NCBI RefSeq assembly: GCF_024609245.1
Contig: NZ_JANJYH010000001.1
Coordinates: forward strand, 62,001 to 126,000
Direction of reading: 5' to 3'
Source: Haloarchaeobius sp. FL176
Lineage (GTDB): Archaea; Halobacteriota; Halobacteria; Halobacteriales; Natrialbaceae
Length of the DNA: 64,000 bases
Shown here: one piece after another, positions 15,825-25,002 of the stretch
How the letters are laid out: the number at the start of each line of letters is the position of its first letter
Position numbering within the stretch: the stretch's first letter is position 1
Made by a program: the position numbers and the translations under genes
Notes under the pieces: generated by a model
The model's input: the letters and a program-made list of their open reading frames with translations, nothing else
What the model was told of the DNA's origin: nothing
Databases searched by the model: none

Positions 15825-16307
15825 ATGGAAGCCCTTCACGCGAGAATCCGAATCAGGTGGGTCCTCCGGGCCCTCATCGGTGCTGTCGTGCTGGCCGGCG
15901 TCGTCACGGTCGGAGCAGTGTTCTTCGAGGAGCAACTCGTCGACGCAGGCGTCCCGACGTTCCTCCCCGGGGCGCTCGTCGCGGCCCTGGGACTGCTGCT
16001 CGGCACCGCACACGCCGTCCTGCTGTACCGTGACTGGCGCTTCGAGCTGCAGGACGACGCGCTCTACCTCGAACGCGGCGTCCTCACCCGGGTCGAGACC
16101 GCGGTGCCGTACGTCCGGGTCCAGCACGTCGACACGCGACGGTCGCCGGTCGACCGCGCGCTCGGCCTCTCCTCGGTCGTCATCTACACGGCCGGCTCGC
16201 GCGGCGCGGACGTGACCGTGCCCGGCCTCACGCCGGAGCGGGCGAAGCGCCTGCGGAACGAACTCCGGGAGCTCGCGGTCGAGAGCGAGCCGGAGGACGC
16301 CGTATGA
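15825..16307 (+). CDS. PH domain membrane protein, YdbS-like
   Basis: A 160-residue protein with two N-terminal membrane helices (about residues 13-34 and 44-64) followed by a bacterial PH (bPH2) domain: DWRFELQDDALYLERGVLTR, VPYVRVQHVDTRRSPVDRAL and VVIYTAGSRGADVTVPGL. This is the short member of the paired YdbS/YdbT family, thought to sit at the cell membrane; in Bacillus the pair influences bacteriocin resistance. The stop overlaps the start of the long partner in an ATGA junction. A TATTTG box about 25-31 bases upstream supports the start. Confidence 0.87.
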   Translation: MEALHARIRIRWVLRALIGAVVLAGVVTVGAVFFEEQLVDAGVPTFLPGALVAALGLLLGTAHAVLLYRDWRFELQDDALYLERGVLTRVETAVPYVRVQHVDTRRSPVDRALGLSSVVIYTAGSRGADVTVPGLTPERAKRLRNELRELAVESEPEDAV

Positions 16308-17917
16308 AGCGGCTCCACGCAGTCACCGGGGTCGTCCGGGCGCTGCAGTACGGCGTCAACGGGCTCTCGGTCCCCTTCTTCGTCCTGCTCGTTGGCTCGA
16401 CCGGTCTCGAGGCGGCCCTCGGCATCGACTTCGGCGGGAGCGTCATCGACCTGCTGTTCGTTGTGGCACCGCTGTTCGGCCTGCTCGGGGCCGGCTACGG
16501 GGTCGCGACCTACCTCCGGTTCGAGTACGAGCTGACCCCGGACACGTTCGACTTCGCCGCCGGGGTCGTCGGACGGACCGAGCGCGAGATCCCCCTGCGG
16601 CGCATCCAGAACGTCGACATCTCCCAGAGCCTCTGGCATCGCCTGTTCGGCGTGGCAGTCGTCCGTATCGAGACCGCCGGCGGTGGCGGGACCGAGGCCC
16701 AGCTCTCGGTGGTCTCGCTCGCCGAGGCCAACCGGCTCCAGCGCGAGATCCGCGAACGCCGGAACAGTTCGCAACGCGCCACCGAGGCCGAGCCCGCGGC
16801 GGCTGAGGCCGACGGGGAGGCCCCCGCCGCGGATGCACCCACAGGGGCGTCGACGACGGACGGAGCAGCCAGCACTGGCGACTCGGGCCCGCTCGAGCCG
16901 CTGTTCACCATCACGCCCATCGAGCTGGTCGTGCTCTCACTCACGCGGTTCCGGCCGGGGGCCATCGTACTCGTCATCATCGGTCTCCCGGTCCTGCCGG
17001 AGCTGGCCGGCGAGGTCCTCCTCGCCACCGCGGACCCCTTCGGCGGCCCCGAGACGATGGCCCTCTTCGAGGCGACCGCCGACGAGCTGCTCGTGCTCGC
17101 GGTCGTCTCGCTGCCGCTCCTGCTCGTCAGCTCGTACCTCGTCAGCGGCGTGCTCTCCGCAGCCGGGTACTACGGCTTCCAGCTGGCACGTAGCGGCACC
17201 GACCTCGTCTACGAGCGCGGCCTCGTCCAGCGGTACTCCGGCTCCATCCCGAGCGACAAGATACAGACCGTCACGCTCCGGGAGTCGCTCCCCATGCGAC
17301 TGCTCGGCTACGCGGCCCTCGACGTCGAGACGGCGGGCTACGCCGGCCAGCGGGCCGAGCAGGGGAGCCAGTCGGCCATCCCCGTCGCCGAACGCTCGCG
17401 CGTCGTCGAACTCGCACGCGACCTCGGGGAGTTCTCGGACCCCGACTTCGAGCGCCCGCCGAGACGTGCCCGTCGGCGCTACGCCGTCCGATACGGGCTG
17501 GTCGTCGCGGGCCTCCTCGCGGTCCTGTACGCCGCTTCGACCGTCGTCGCCGGCTTCACGCTCTGGTACCTACCGGCGGTCCTGTTCCTCGGTGTGCCGC
17601 CGGCAGCCCACCTGAAGTGGACGAACCGCGGCTACTACGTCGGTGAACAGACCGTCGTCGTCCGCACCGGTTTCTGGCGGCGGCGCACGCAGGTCGTCCC
17701 GTACTACCGGCTCCAGACCGTCATCCGGCAGGCGACGGTGTTCCAGCGACGGCTCGCGCTCGCCTCGCTCGTCGTCGACACCGCCAGCTCGAGCACGCTC
17801 GTCAGGTCGACGCCGACCGCGTTCGACATCGACGCGGGGACGGCAGCCTCGCTGCAGCGGACACTTCGAGACAGGCTCCATCTGGAGCTCCACGGGCGAG
17901 AACGAAGGGAGAACTGA
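16304..17917 (+). CDS. PH domain membrane protein, YdbT-like (multiple bPH2 domains)
   Basis: A 537-residue partner of the preceding gene. It has about three repeats of a membrane hairpin followed by a PH domain: first FEYELTPDTFDFAAGVVGRT with RRIQNVDISQSLWHRLFG; second TDLVYERGLVQRYSGSIPSD with KIQTVTLRESLPMRLLGY; third QTVVVRTGFWRRRTQVVPYY with RLQTVIRQATVFQRRLAL. An Ala/Glu/Pro-rich linker (about residues 165-195) separates the first two. It is a complete YdbT-type protein, and the repeated R-I-Q-N/T-V motifs are diagnostic. The stop lies 4 bases from the end of the convergent sugar ABC operon. Confidence 0.88.
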   Translation: MKRLHAVTGVVRALQYGVNGLSVPFFVLLVGSTGLEAALGIDFGGSVIDLLFVVAPLFGLLGAGYGVATYLRFEYELTPDTFDFAAGVVGRTEREIPLRRIQNVDISQSLWHRLFGVAVVRIETAGGGGTEAQLSVVSLAEANRLQREIRERRNSSQRATEAEPAAAEADGEAPAADAPTGASTTDGAASTGDSGPLEPLFTITPIELVVLSLTRFRPGAIVLVIIGLPVLPELAGEVLLATADPFGGPETMALFEATADELLVLAVVSLPLLLVSSYLVSGVLSAAGYYGFQLARSGTDLVYERGLVQRYSGSIPSDKIQTVTLRESLPMRLLGYAALDVETAGYAGQRAEQGSQSAIPVAERSRVVELARDLGEFSDPDFERPPRRARRRYAVRYGLVVAGLLAVLYAASTVVAGFTLWYLPAVLFLGVPPAAHLKWTNRGYYVGEQTVVVRTGFWRRRTQVVPYYRLQTVIRQATVFQRRLALASLVVDTASSSTLVRSTPTAFDIDAGTAASLQRTLRDRLHLELHGRERREN

Positions 17918-17921
17918 CCGC

Positions 17922-19070
17922 TCAGACCGCGCGACCGAGCGTCTCGGCGTCGTCCAGCGAGCGGTTCTTCACCGCCTGCCCGGTGTCGGCGTCGAACAGG
18001 TGGATCGCGTCTTCCGGGACGTGAGCGACGATGGGCTGGCCGGCCTCGATACGGTTCATGCCACCGGTCGTGGCGATGAACGTGTCCGGTTCGCTCGCGT
18101 CCGGGTCGAACGTCAGGTAGAGGTTGTTCTCGTCGCCCGTCGGCTCGACGACGTCGACGACCGTCTCGAAGTCGTGGGGACTGCTCGCCTCGGTCCGGAG
18201 CTCGATGTCCTCCGGCCGGATGCCGAGGCTCAGCTCGGTCCGGTCGCCGACCGTCGAGAGCGTCTCGTTCGACACTGGGTAGGCGAAGTCCTCGGCCAGC
18301 AGGCGGTCGCCCTGTACCTCGACCTCGAAGAAGTTCATCGCTGGCTCGCCGATGAAGTCCGCGACGAAGCGGTTCGCGGGCTCGTGGTAGCACTCCAGCG
18401 GGGTGCCGACCTGCTGGAGCACACCGTCGTCGAGCACCGCGATACGGTCGCCCATCGTCATCGCCTCCGTCTGGTCGTGCGTGACGTAGATGGTCGTCAC
18501 GTCGAGGTCGTCCTGAAGGCGCTGTAGCTCGGTGCGCATCTTCGAACGCAGCTTCGCGTCGAGGTTCGACAGCGGCTCGTCCATCAGGAACACCTCGGGG
18601 TCACGGACGATGGCACGGCCGAGCGCGACGCGCTGCTGCTGGCCGCCCGAGAGCTCGCCGGGCTTCCGGTCGAGCAGGTCGCCGATGCCCATCATCTCGG
18701 CCGCCTCGGTGACCGTCTCGGCGATCTCTGCGGCGGGCATGTCGGTCGACTCCTCCAGCCCGAAGCTCATGTTCTGCTTGACGGTCATGTGCGGGTAGAG
18801 CGCGTACGACTGGAACACCATCGCGGTGTTCCGGTCCGCGGGCTTGCGCTCGTTGATGCGCTCGCCCGCGAGCCGTAGCTCGCCGGACGTGATGCTCTCG
18901 AGGCCGGCGATCATCCGTAGCGTCGTGGACTTGCCACAGCCCGAGGGGCCGACGAGCACGAGGAACTCGCCGTCGGCGACCGTCACGTCGACGCCGTCGA
19001 CGGCCACGATCTCGTTCCCGTCGTCCTCGACGAACACCTTGGTGAGGTCGTCGAGTTCGAGTTCAGCCAT
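17922..19070 (-). CDS. Sugar ABC transporter ATP-binding protein (MalK/UgpC family)
   Basis: A 382-residue ATPase of the carbohydrate uptake CUT1 class. It has Walker [12 protein letters not shown] (about residue 38), Q-loop AMVFQSYALYPHM, signature LSGGQQQRVALGRA, Walker B VFLMDEPLSNLD and H-loop YVTHDQTEAMT, then a C-terminal regulatory TOBE region (residues about 240-382) as in MalK. It is last in the operon binding protein-permease-permease-ATPase, 43 bases after the second permease. The exact sugar cannot be read; haloarchaeal relatives serve glucose, maltose or trehalose uptake. Confidence 0.95.
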   Translation of the reverse strand: MAELELDDLTKVFVEDDGNEIVAVDGVDVTVADGEFLVLVGPSGCGKSTTLRMIAGLESITSGELRLAGERINERKPADRNTAMVFQSYALYPHMTVKQNMSFGLEESTDMPAAEIAETVTEAAEMMGIGDLLDRKPGELSGGQQQRVALGRAIVRDPEVFLMDEPLSNLDAKLRSKMRTELQRLQDDLDVTTIYVTHDQTEAMTMGDRIAVLDDGVLQQVGTPLECYHEPANRFVADFIGEPAMNFFEVEVQGDRLLAEDFAYPVSNETLSTVGDRTELSLGIRPEDIELRTEASSPHDFETVVDVVEPTGDENNLYLTFDPDASEPDTFIATTGGMNRIEAGQPIVAHVPEDAIHLFDADTGQAVKNRSLDDAETLGRAV

Positions 19071-19112
19071 GCGTGTACCTCCGTCGTCCGCGTGTGTAAT
19101 CGTTGTTCATAG

Positions 19113-20000
19113 TCATGCGGTCACTCCCTTCGCGAACTGTTCGCCGAAGAAGATGTACACCAGCAGCGTCGGCAGGGCGGTGACGAACGCCGCCGCCATC
19201 TGCAGCGGGAAGTTGGTCACCGCCTCCGACTGGCCGATGCCGATCAGACTCTGCGTGATAACCGACGCGTCACCCGGTCCGACGATGATGAGTGCGAACA
19301 GCAGGTCGTTCCAGATCTGGGTGAACTGGTAGATGAGCGTCACCGCGAACATCGGGACGGACAGCGGGAGGATGATGCGCCGGTAGATACGACGGATGCT
19401 CGCGCCGTCGAGCCGTGCGGCCTCGACCATCTCGTCTGAGACGGACTTGTAGTACGACCTGAACAGCAGCGTACAGATGGGAATTCCGTACGCGATGTGG
19501 GTAATCGTCAACGCCAGCAGCCCGGCGTAGTCGGTCCCGAGCCCGGTCAGGTTCCAGATCGGCTCCAGCCAGATGTGGAGCGGGGCCCACTGCGACCAGA
19601 ACCGCTTGAGCGGGACGAGGACAGCCTGGTACGGCACGAAGATGCCGGCGACGAACAGCACGTAGACACCGACCTGTCCGCGCCAGTCGATGTTCGTCAG
19701 GCCGTAGGCGGTCATGCTCCCGAGCAGCGCCGAGAAGACGGTCGCGGGGACCGCCATGAGGACGCTGTTGAACAGCCCAGCCGACAGCTGGTCGACGGCA
19801 GACGACCACTGCGCGACCGTGAACCCGCCCAGTGCGGGCAGGAACGGCGCTGTCTGGCCGTACGCGCGCATCGTCTTGAACGAGGTGACGATACCCGCCT
19901 CCAGCGGGAGGAGGTAAAACACCACGAGCCCTAGCAGTATGGCGTAGATGCCGATACGGTCCAGCGACAGTCCATCGTCGTCGAGCCTCGTCTGGGTCAT
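19113..20000 (-). CDS. Carbohydrate ABC transporter permease, MalG type
   Basis: A 295-residue inner-membrane permease with six hydrophobic helices (first near residues 16-36). The coupling helix has the EAA motif: EAARLDGASIRRIYRRIILP, which docks to the ATPase. The start overlaps the stop of the MalF-type gene by 4 bases (19997-20000), so the two permeases are co-translated and should form the heterodimeric channel. Length is typical of MalG relatives. Confidence 0.94.
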   Translation of the reverse strand: MTQTRLDDDGLSLDRIGIYAILLGLVVFYLLPLEAGIVTSFKTMRAYGQTAPFLPALGGFTVAQWSSAVDQLSAGLFNSVLMAVPATVFSALLGSMTAYGLTNIDWRGQVGVYVLFVAGIFVPYQAVLVPLKRFWSQWAPLHIWLEPIWNLTGLGTDYAGLLALTITHIAYGIPICTLLFRSYYKSVSDEMVEAARLDGASIRRIYRRIILPLSVPMFAVTLIYQFTQIWNDLLFALIIVGPGDASVITQSLIGIGQSEAVTNFPLQMAAAFVTALPTLLVYIFFGEQFAKGVTA

Positions 20001-21016
20001 AGTGCACCTCGTCTGTACTCGCTGTAGAGGTACGGCAGTACGATCGAGAACGCCAGCGCGAACAGGACGACCGCGACGGCGGACCCGTAGGCGATCCGGC
20101 TGGCGTCACCGAAGGCGACACGGACCATGTAGGTTGGGAGGATGTCCGTCCCGACCGCGGGCGTGTCGTTCCCGTACAGCGCACGGAGGAAGTCGAACGC
20201 CTTCAGTCCGAACACCATCAGGACGACCGACGCGCTCACGGTCGCGGTCCGCAACTGCGGGATGACGACCCGCCAGTACATCTTCACGATGCTCGCGCCG
20301 TCGACGCGGGCCGCCTCGAAGTGCTCGTCGGGGATCGCTCGCAGCCCGGCGAGGTAGACGACCATCGCGTAGCCGCTGAACTGCCAGATGAGCGCGAACA
20401 CTACCGCCGCGAGCTGGACGTTCGGGTCCGGATTCCTGATGAAGTTCACCGGCCCGATGCCGACCACGCCGAGTGCACGGTTCACGAACCCGCCGTTCGA
20501 GCTGTACATCCAGAGCCACATCTTCGCCGTCACGACGAACGAGAGGCTCATCGGCAGCAGGTAGATCGTCCGGAACGTGTTCTCGAAGCGGATGTCACGG
20601 TCGACGAGGATGGCCACGACCAACCCGAACGCGAGACAGATCAGCGTGAACGCTACCAGCAGGACGATGGTGTTCACGAACGCGTTCGTGAACGAGTAGG
20701 AACCGGTCTCCTGGAGCATCTGCCGGTAGTTCTCTAGGTCGAAGCTGGCGTACTGCGGGTCGCCGAGGCCCTCGTAGTCGGTCAGTGAGATGATGACGTT
20801 CCAGACGATCGCCCCGTAGACGAACAGCCCGACGAGCAGGAACGAGGGGAGCCAGAACGGGGCCGATTCGACGGCGTCGCTGTCGAGGTAGCGACCGAGT
20901 CCCGACCGTCTCTCGCCCTGAGACACTTCGGATGCTGTCCCGCCGTCCGTCCGGACCTGCTGGTCGGTCTGGATACTGTCGATTCTGCGCCGCAGCCACG
21001 AGCGTACTGAGTCCAT
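19997..21016 (-). CDS. Sugar ABC transporter permease, MalF type
   Basis: A 339-residue permease. A polar N-terminal tail of about 50 residues (RIDSIQTDQQVRTDGGTA) is followed by six membrane helices. The EAA loop reads EAARVDGASIVKMYWRVVIP near residue 250. The first periplasmic-side loop contains TDYEGLGDPQYASFDLENYR, a common MalF-type pattern. It lies 24 bases after the binding-protein gene and overlaps the MalG gene. Confidence 0.94.
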   Translation of the reverse strand: MDSVRSWLRRRIDSIQTDQQVRTDGGTASEVSQGERRSGLGRYLDSDAVESAPFWLPSFLLVGLFVYGAIVWNVIISLTDYEGLGDPQYASFDLENYRQMLQETGSYSFTNAFVNTIVLLVAFTLICLAFGLVVAILVDRDIRFENTFRTIYLLPMSLSFVVTAKMWLWMYSSNGGFVNRALGVVGIGPVNFIRNPDPNVQLAAVVFALIWQFSGYAMVVYLAGLRAIPDEHFEAARVDGASIVKMYWRVVIPQLRTATVSASVVLMVFGLKAFDFLRALYGNDTPAVGTDILPTYMVRVAFGDASRIAYGSAVAVVLFALAFSIVLPYLYSEYRRGAL

Positions 21017-21040
21017 GGGAACGTTGTTGGCGGGGTGGAC

Positions 21041-22339
21041 TTACTGGACCGCCGAGACGACCTCGTCGGCGGCGGATTCCACGTTGTATCTCCCGATGAA
21101 GGCGCTGATGGCCTCGACGACGTTCGTGCGCTGCTCGGGTGCGAGCGCGAGACCGTGCTGCATCGACGGCGGCTGGTGGTCGACGTTGCCGAAGTCCTCG
21201 ATCTGGTCCTGCTGGAACTGCGGGAACTCCGAGGGGTCCACGTCGCCACGCGGCGGGATGGAGCCCTTGGCCTTGTTGAACCGAATCTGTGCGTCCTTCG
21301 TCCCGCAGTAGCGGAGGAACTTCTCCGTGGCTTCGGGCGTCGGGTTGTCCGCCGCGTACGGGAACGAGTCCATGTTCAGCTGGTAGCTGTGTTCGCTGCC
21401 CGGGAACGGCACGTAGCTCCAGTCCTCGCCGTAGGCGAAGTCGTCGGGGTACGCGCCGGCCGCCCAGTCGCCTTGGTGGATGAACGCGGCCTCGCCGTTG
21501 ATGATCTTGGCGTTCGCGCCGGTGAGCTCGAGGGTCGACGAGTCGTCCGGGTAGTACTCGCTGAGCTGGGAGACGATGTCGAGGGCGGAGGCGACCGCTT
21601 CGCGGTCGGGATTGCCCTCGTAGAAGTTCTGGTAGGCCTCGTGGCCGGAGTCGGCGAGGAGCACCGTCGCCCAGAGCTGGACCGTCGACCACGGGCTCTT
21701 GGTCTGCTGGGTGAACGGCACCGCTTCGGTCTCCGTGGCGATGGTCTCGCAGGCCGAGACCAGGTCAGCCGGCGAGGAGAGGCTGGTCGGGTCGACGCCC
21801 GCCTCCTCGACGACGCTCTTGTTGTAGAACAGGTTGTTGATACGGTGGATGTTGATGGGGACCGATACGTAGTGGTCGGTCGTGCCCTTGGCCTGCTCCT
21901 TCGGGCCCTCGCGGTAGGCCGACTCCATGTCGTTCTCGCTCCAGACGGAGTCACTGATGTCACCGAGTGCGTTCGAGTCCACGTAGGGAGTCAGCGCCGC
22001 GCCCGGCCAGTTCTGCCAGGTGCTCGGCGGGTCGTCGTTGCGGATGCGCTCGTTGACGACCTGGCCGAGGTTCTGCGTCGCCGCACCGGAGATACCTTCA
22101 CTGCTGAGTTCGATGTCCGGATACTCTTCGTTGAAGCCCTCGAACAGGGCCTCGATGGCTGCTGCGCCGTCACCGTTGCTCCACGCGTGGAGCAGCTCGA
22201 GAGGCTTTGGGCCGCTATCGCCGCTGCTCAGGCCACTGAGGCAGCCGGAGAGACCAGCCATGCCGGCCGCGCCCGCTGCACCGGTTGTCTTGAGTACTGT
22301 ACGTCGCGAAACGCTGGAGTCCGAATCGTGTCCTGTCAT
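21041..22339 (-). CDS. Extracellular sugar-binding lipoprotein (ABC importer)
   Basis: A 432-residue receptor of the CUT1 importer. The N-terminus has a Tat motif SRRTVLKTTGAAG and a lipobox LSGC, so it should be exported folded and lipid-anchored. The mature protein starts with PLELLHAWSNGDGAAAIEAL and has FNEEYPDIELSSEGISGA, characteristic of MalE-like solute-binding proteins, plus EAAFIHQGDWAAGAYP in the second lobe. The ATG at 22339 is chosen because the Tat motif is then 10 residues in; an alternative ATG at 22372 adds eleven residues. An AACTATTAAG box lies at 22391-22400. It is first in the operon. Confidence 0.94.
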   Translation of the reverse strand: MTGHDSDSSVSRRTVLKTTGAAGAAGMAGLSGCLSGLSSGDSGPKPLELLHAWSNGDGAAAIEALFEGFNEEYPDIELSSEGISGAATQNLGQVVNERIRNDDPPSTWQNWPGAALTPYVDSNALGDISDSVWSENDMESAYREGPKEQAKGTTDHYVSVPINIHRINNLFYNKSVVEEAGVDPTSLSSPADLVSACETIATETEAVPFTQQTKSPWSTVQLWATVLLADSGHEAYQNFYEGNPDREAVASALDIVSQLSEYYPDDSSTLELTGANAKIINGEAAFIHQGDWAAGAYPDDFAYGEDWSYVPFPGSEHSYQLNMDSFPYAADNPTPEATEKFLRYCGTKDAQIRFNKAKGSIPPRGDVDPSEFPQFQQDQIEDFGNVDHQPPSMQHGLALAPEQRTNVVEAISAFIGRYNVESAADEVVSAVQ

Positions 22340-22390
22340 GCCACCACGTGTCTCTATGTGAGACGTACCCATTCTTTACGCAAGGTCCTA

Positions 22391-22400
22391 CTTAATAGTT
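22391..22400 (-). promoter_or_regulatory. TATA-like box of the sugar ABC operon
   Basis: The minus-strand sequence AACTATTAAG lies 52-61 bases before the preferred start at 22339, implying a short leader of about 25-30 bases, or a nearly leaderless start if 22372 is used. Confidence 0.4.
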
Positions 22401-22507
22401 CCCCAAATTAATTCGTTTCCGAGTAAGTGAATTGCTCACACGAGACGGGCCGCGCTGGCGGTCGAGACCGGCCGCCCAGTGTTACTCACGGGTGAGCCGG
22501 GACGGCA

Positions 22508-22515
22508 ATATTAAA
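22508..22515 (+). promoter_or_regulatory. TATA box of the membrane-protein cluster next to the oxidase genes
   Basis: ATATTAAA lies 31-38 bases before the ATG at 22546, so transcription should start at or just before that codon. Confidence 0.55.
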
Positions 22516-22530
22516 TGGAACGCCTGTTTA

Positions 22531-22542
22531 GTGTGAACACAC
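22531..22542 (+). promoter_or_regulatory. Perfect inverted repeat at the start of the membrane-protein cluster
   Basis: GTGTG-AA-CACAC, a perfect 12-base palindrome, covers the expected transcription start, between the TATA box and the ATG at 22546. The position suits a repressor-binding operator, but no regulator is known. Confidence 0.35.
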
Positions 22543-22545
22543 ACC

Positions 22546-22959
22546 ATGTCATATCTGGTCGGGGTCACTGCAGTGATGGCGGTGTTCCTCGCCGCCGTCG
22601 TCGCCTTCCTGGCGAGCCGTGCCTGGAAGGAATACGAACCCGGGGACGCGGACGGAGAGTCGTTCCTGCGGTCGCTCAAGGGAAGCCCACTCGTCTGGGT
22701 GGTCTCGTTCCTGCTCGTGGTCGGTGGGGTCGCCGCGAGCGTCGTCGTGTTCGTCTCCGGCCCGCCCGGCCAGCAGGCACTCGTCAGCGGCGTTCTCGTC
22801 GGCGTCGGTGCGCTGCTGCTCGTCGGGTACGTCGGCTACGGGACGTTCACGTCCACTCGCGCGCACGGACACACGAACGCGGTGGCGGCGATGCTCAGCG
22901 CGTGGGCCCTCGGCACCTTGCTCCTGTTTGCCGTCACCGCCAGCCTCCTGCTCGCCTGA
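22546..22959 (+). CDS. Small membrane protein, unknown (first gene of the oxidase-adjacent cluster)
   Basis: A 137-residue protein with four hydrophobic segments (about residues 2-24, 47-68, 79-100 and 112-134) and a short charged loop after the first (RAWKEYEPGDADGES). No catalytic or metal motif is visible. It is the first of four genes that run head-to-tail with tiny gaps or overlaps up to 25364, next to the cytochrome oxidase operon on the other strand. I infer a role linked to respiratory membranes from position only. The start fits the promoter described just upstream. Confidence 0.75.
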   Translation: MSYLVGVTAVMAVFLAAVVAFLASRAWKEYEPGDADGESFLRSLKGSPLVWVVSFLLVVGGVAASVVVFVSGPPGQQALVSGVLVGVGALLLVGYVGYGTFTSTRAHGHTNAVAAMLSAWALGTLLLFAVTASLLLA

Positions 22960-22961
22960 CG

Positions 22962-23642
22962 ATGGCCGCGAACACGGCGACCGTCGACCCCGAGACGCTC
23001 CCCAGCGAGCGCACGCTCTGGCTCCTCCTGCTGGTCGCGGTCGAACTACTCGTCCTCGCGGCGTACTTCGTTGCGACCGGCGAGCGCGTGTTCGACCTCC
23101 GCTACGTCGTCTACCCGTTCGTCTGGATCAACGTCGCCGCGTACGCGGTGGTCCACACCGCACCCGTCACCGGCTCGCCTCGGACGAAAGCGGTCGCCGC
23201 CGCCGTCGCCCTCGGCTACCTCGCGCTGCTGGCCTGGCTCGTCGGCATCGTCGGCCTGCACGACGTGGGCACGGCGGCGACCGGCCTCTCGGTTCGTCTC
23301 GCTTCACCCGGCTGGGGGCCCATCGTCGCCTACGTCGCACCGTTCGGGCACGTGACGCTCGTCCCGTTCCGGGTGCTCGGCTACCTCGCGCTCTCCTATC
23401 TCGTGTACGCGACCGTCGTCGAGGCCGCCAGCTCGTCGGTCGGCGGCCTGGTGGGGCTGTTCTCCTGTGTGAGCTGTGCCCTTCCGGTGGTCTCCTCGGT
23501 CGGTGCGAGCCTGACCGGTAGCACGAGCGCCGCGCTCGGCACCGTGTACGCGTTCTCGCTCGACGCCTCGACGCTCGTCTTCGTCGTCGCGGTCGCGTTA
23601 CTCTACTGGCGCCCCGAGGTGAGCCTCCGTGCGTCGGCGTGA
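22962..23642 (+). CDS. Membrane protein with conserved C-x2-C motif (DUF7546-like)
   Basis: A 226-residue protein with about six to seven membrane helices. Between two late helices it has GLFSCVSCALPVVSSVG: two cysteines spaced C-x2-C at the start of a hydrophobic segment, a layout seen in metal or thiol handling membrane proteins. It resembles a haloarchaeal family numbered DUF7546; the number is from memory. ATG is two bases after the previous stop, and the end overlaps the next gene by 14 bases. Possible roles are copper transfer or thiol chemistry during oxidase assembly, but this is inference. Confidence 0.77.
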   Translation: MAANTATVDPETLPSERTLWLLLLVAVELLVLAAYFVATGERVFDLRYVVYPFVWINVAAYAVVHTAPVTGSPRTKAVAAAVALGYLALLAWLVGIVGLHDVGTAATGLSVRLASPGWGPIVAYVAPFGHVTLVPFRVLGYLALSYLVYATVVEAASSSVGGLVGLFSCVSCALPVVSSVGASLTGSTSAALGTVYAFSLDASTLVFVVAVALLYWRPEVSLRASA

Positions 23643-25002
23643 GGCCGGACGCACCCTCCTCGCGACCGTCGGTGCGACCCTGCTCGCGGAGCCGGTGCTC
23701 GCGCACTCCGGCTCCCTGGCGGGCTCGCTCACCTCGACGTCGGTGCCGTTCTGGCTGGTCGCCCTCTCCGGTGGCGGCCTCGTCGGCGCGTCGTTCCTGT
23801 TCACGAGCTTCGCGACCGACCACGAGTTCATCGCGTGGCTCAACGACCGACGACTCGGGCTCCCGTCGGCCGCGTCGCTCTCGCGGTGGGTGGTCGGCGG
23901 GCTCCGCCTCGCGAGCGTCGCAGCCCTGGTGCTGTTGCTCGCCGTCGCGTTCGTCGCCCCCGCGGACCCCCGCCGGAACCTCGCCATCGTCGGCGTCTGG
24001 GCCGTCTGGTGGGCCGGCTACACGGCATCGGTGTACCTGCTGGGGAACAGCTGGCCGGCGCTCAACCCGTGGCGGGCCATCAGCGGCGTGCTCCCCGATG
24101 TGAACGACCGCGACCTGCCGGCGTGGGCCGGGGGGTGGCCGCCGACGGTCGGGCTGCTCGGGATGGTCTGGCTGGAGGTCGTCACGCCGGTGGCCTCGGA
24201 GCCGGTCCTGCTCGCGACGGTCGTACTGGCCTACAGCGTCGTCACCCTCGCCGGGGCAGCCGTCTTCGGCGACGCCTGGTACGAGTCCGTCGACCCCATC
24301 TCCCGCGTGTTCGCCGTCTACGGCCGGGTCGCCCCGGTCCGCCGGACGGACGATGGGTTCAGCGTCGAGCTGCCCGGCTCGCGGCTCGTCCACGACGCCG
24401 ACGGCGCGACCCGGGCCGACGTGTGGTTCGTCCTCGCGCTCGTCTGGGTGACCTCGTTCGACGGGCTGGTGTCGACGCCGACGTTCGCCGGGACGGTCCG
24501 CTGGCTCGACGACCTCGGCGTGCCCGCGCTCGCGGTGTACGTCGTGGCGGTCCTGCTGGGGTACGCGCTGTTTCTCGGCGTCTACCGCCTCGCGGCACGC
24601 ATCGGACGTCGAACCGCAGGGAGCTACGTCACCGCGGGCACGGTCGAGCGCCGGTTCGTCGGCTCGCTGGTACCCATCGCGGCCGGCTACCACCTCGCGC
24701 ACTTCCTCGGCTACTTCCTCTCCTTCGTGCCGACCGTCGAGGTGCTCTTGCTCGACCCGTTCTCGCCGCCTCAGGGCCCGCCCGTCGCCGTGCTGCCGGG
24801 CTGGTTCGGATCGGTTGGGCTCGCGTTCGTCGTCCTCGGGCACCTGCTCGCCATCTGGGTCGCGCACGCCATCGCCTTCGAGACGTTCACCGGCCGGCTC
24901 CAGCCCATCCGCAGCCAGTACCCGTTCGCGCTCGTGATGGTGTTCTACACGATGACCAGCATGTGGCTGCTCGGGCAGCCGTACGTCTCCCCGCCAGTAT
25001 GA
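23629..25002 (+). CDS. Polytopic membrane protein annotated in haloarchaea as fenitrothion hydrolase-like
   Basis: A 457-residue protein starting at GTG 23629, with a signal-like first helix (TLLATVGATLLAEPVLAHSG) and roughly ten further helices. Histidine and tryptophan residues cluster near helix ends (GYHLAHFLGYFLSF; VLGHLLAIWVAHAIAFETF), a pattern that could bind heme or metal. Haloarchaeal homologues are often named after the fenitrothion hydrolase FedB, but nothing seen here is a hydrolase motif, and I treat that name as unreliable. It overlaps the preceding gene by 14 bases and the following one by 4, so the cluster is tightly coupled. Confidence 0.72.
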   Translation: MRRREAGRTLLATVGATLLAEPVLAHSGSLAGSLTSTSVPFWLVALSGGGLVGASFLFTSFATDHEFIAWLNDRRLGLPSAASLSRWVVGGLRLASVAALVLLLAVAFVAPADPRRNLAIVGVWAVWWAGYTASVYLLGNSWPALNPWRAISGVLPDVNDRDLPAWAGGWPPTVGLLGMVWLEVVTPVASEPVLLATVVLAYSVVTLAGAAVFGDAWYESVDPISRVFAVYGRVAPVRRTDDGFSVELPGSRLVHDADGATRADVWFVLALVWVTSFDGLVSTPTFAGTVRWLDDLGVPALAVYVVAVLLGYALFLGVYRLAARIGRRTAGSYVTAGTVERRFVGSLVPIAAGYHLAHFLGYFLSFVPTVEVLLLDPFSPPQGPPVAVLPGWFGSVGLAFVVLGHLLAIWVAHAIAFETFTGRLQPIRSQYPFALVMVFYTMTSMWLLGQPYVSPPV

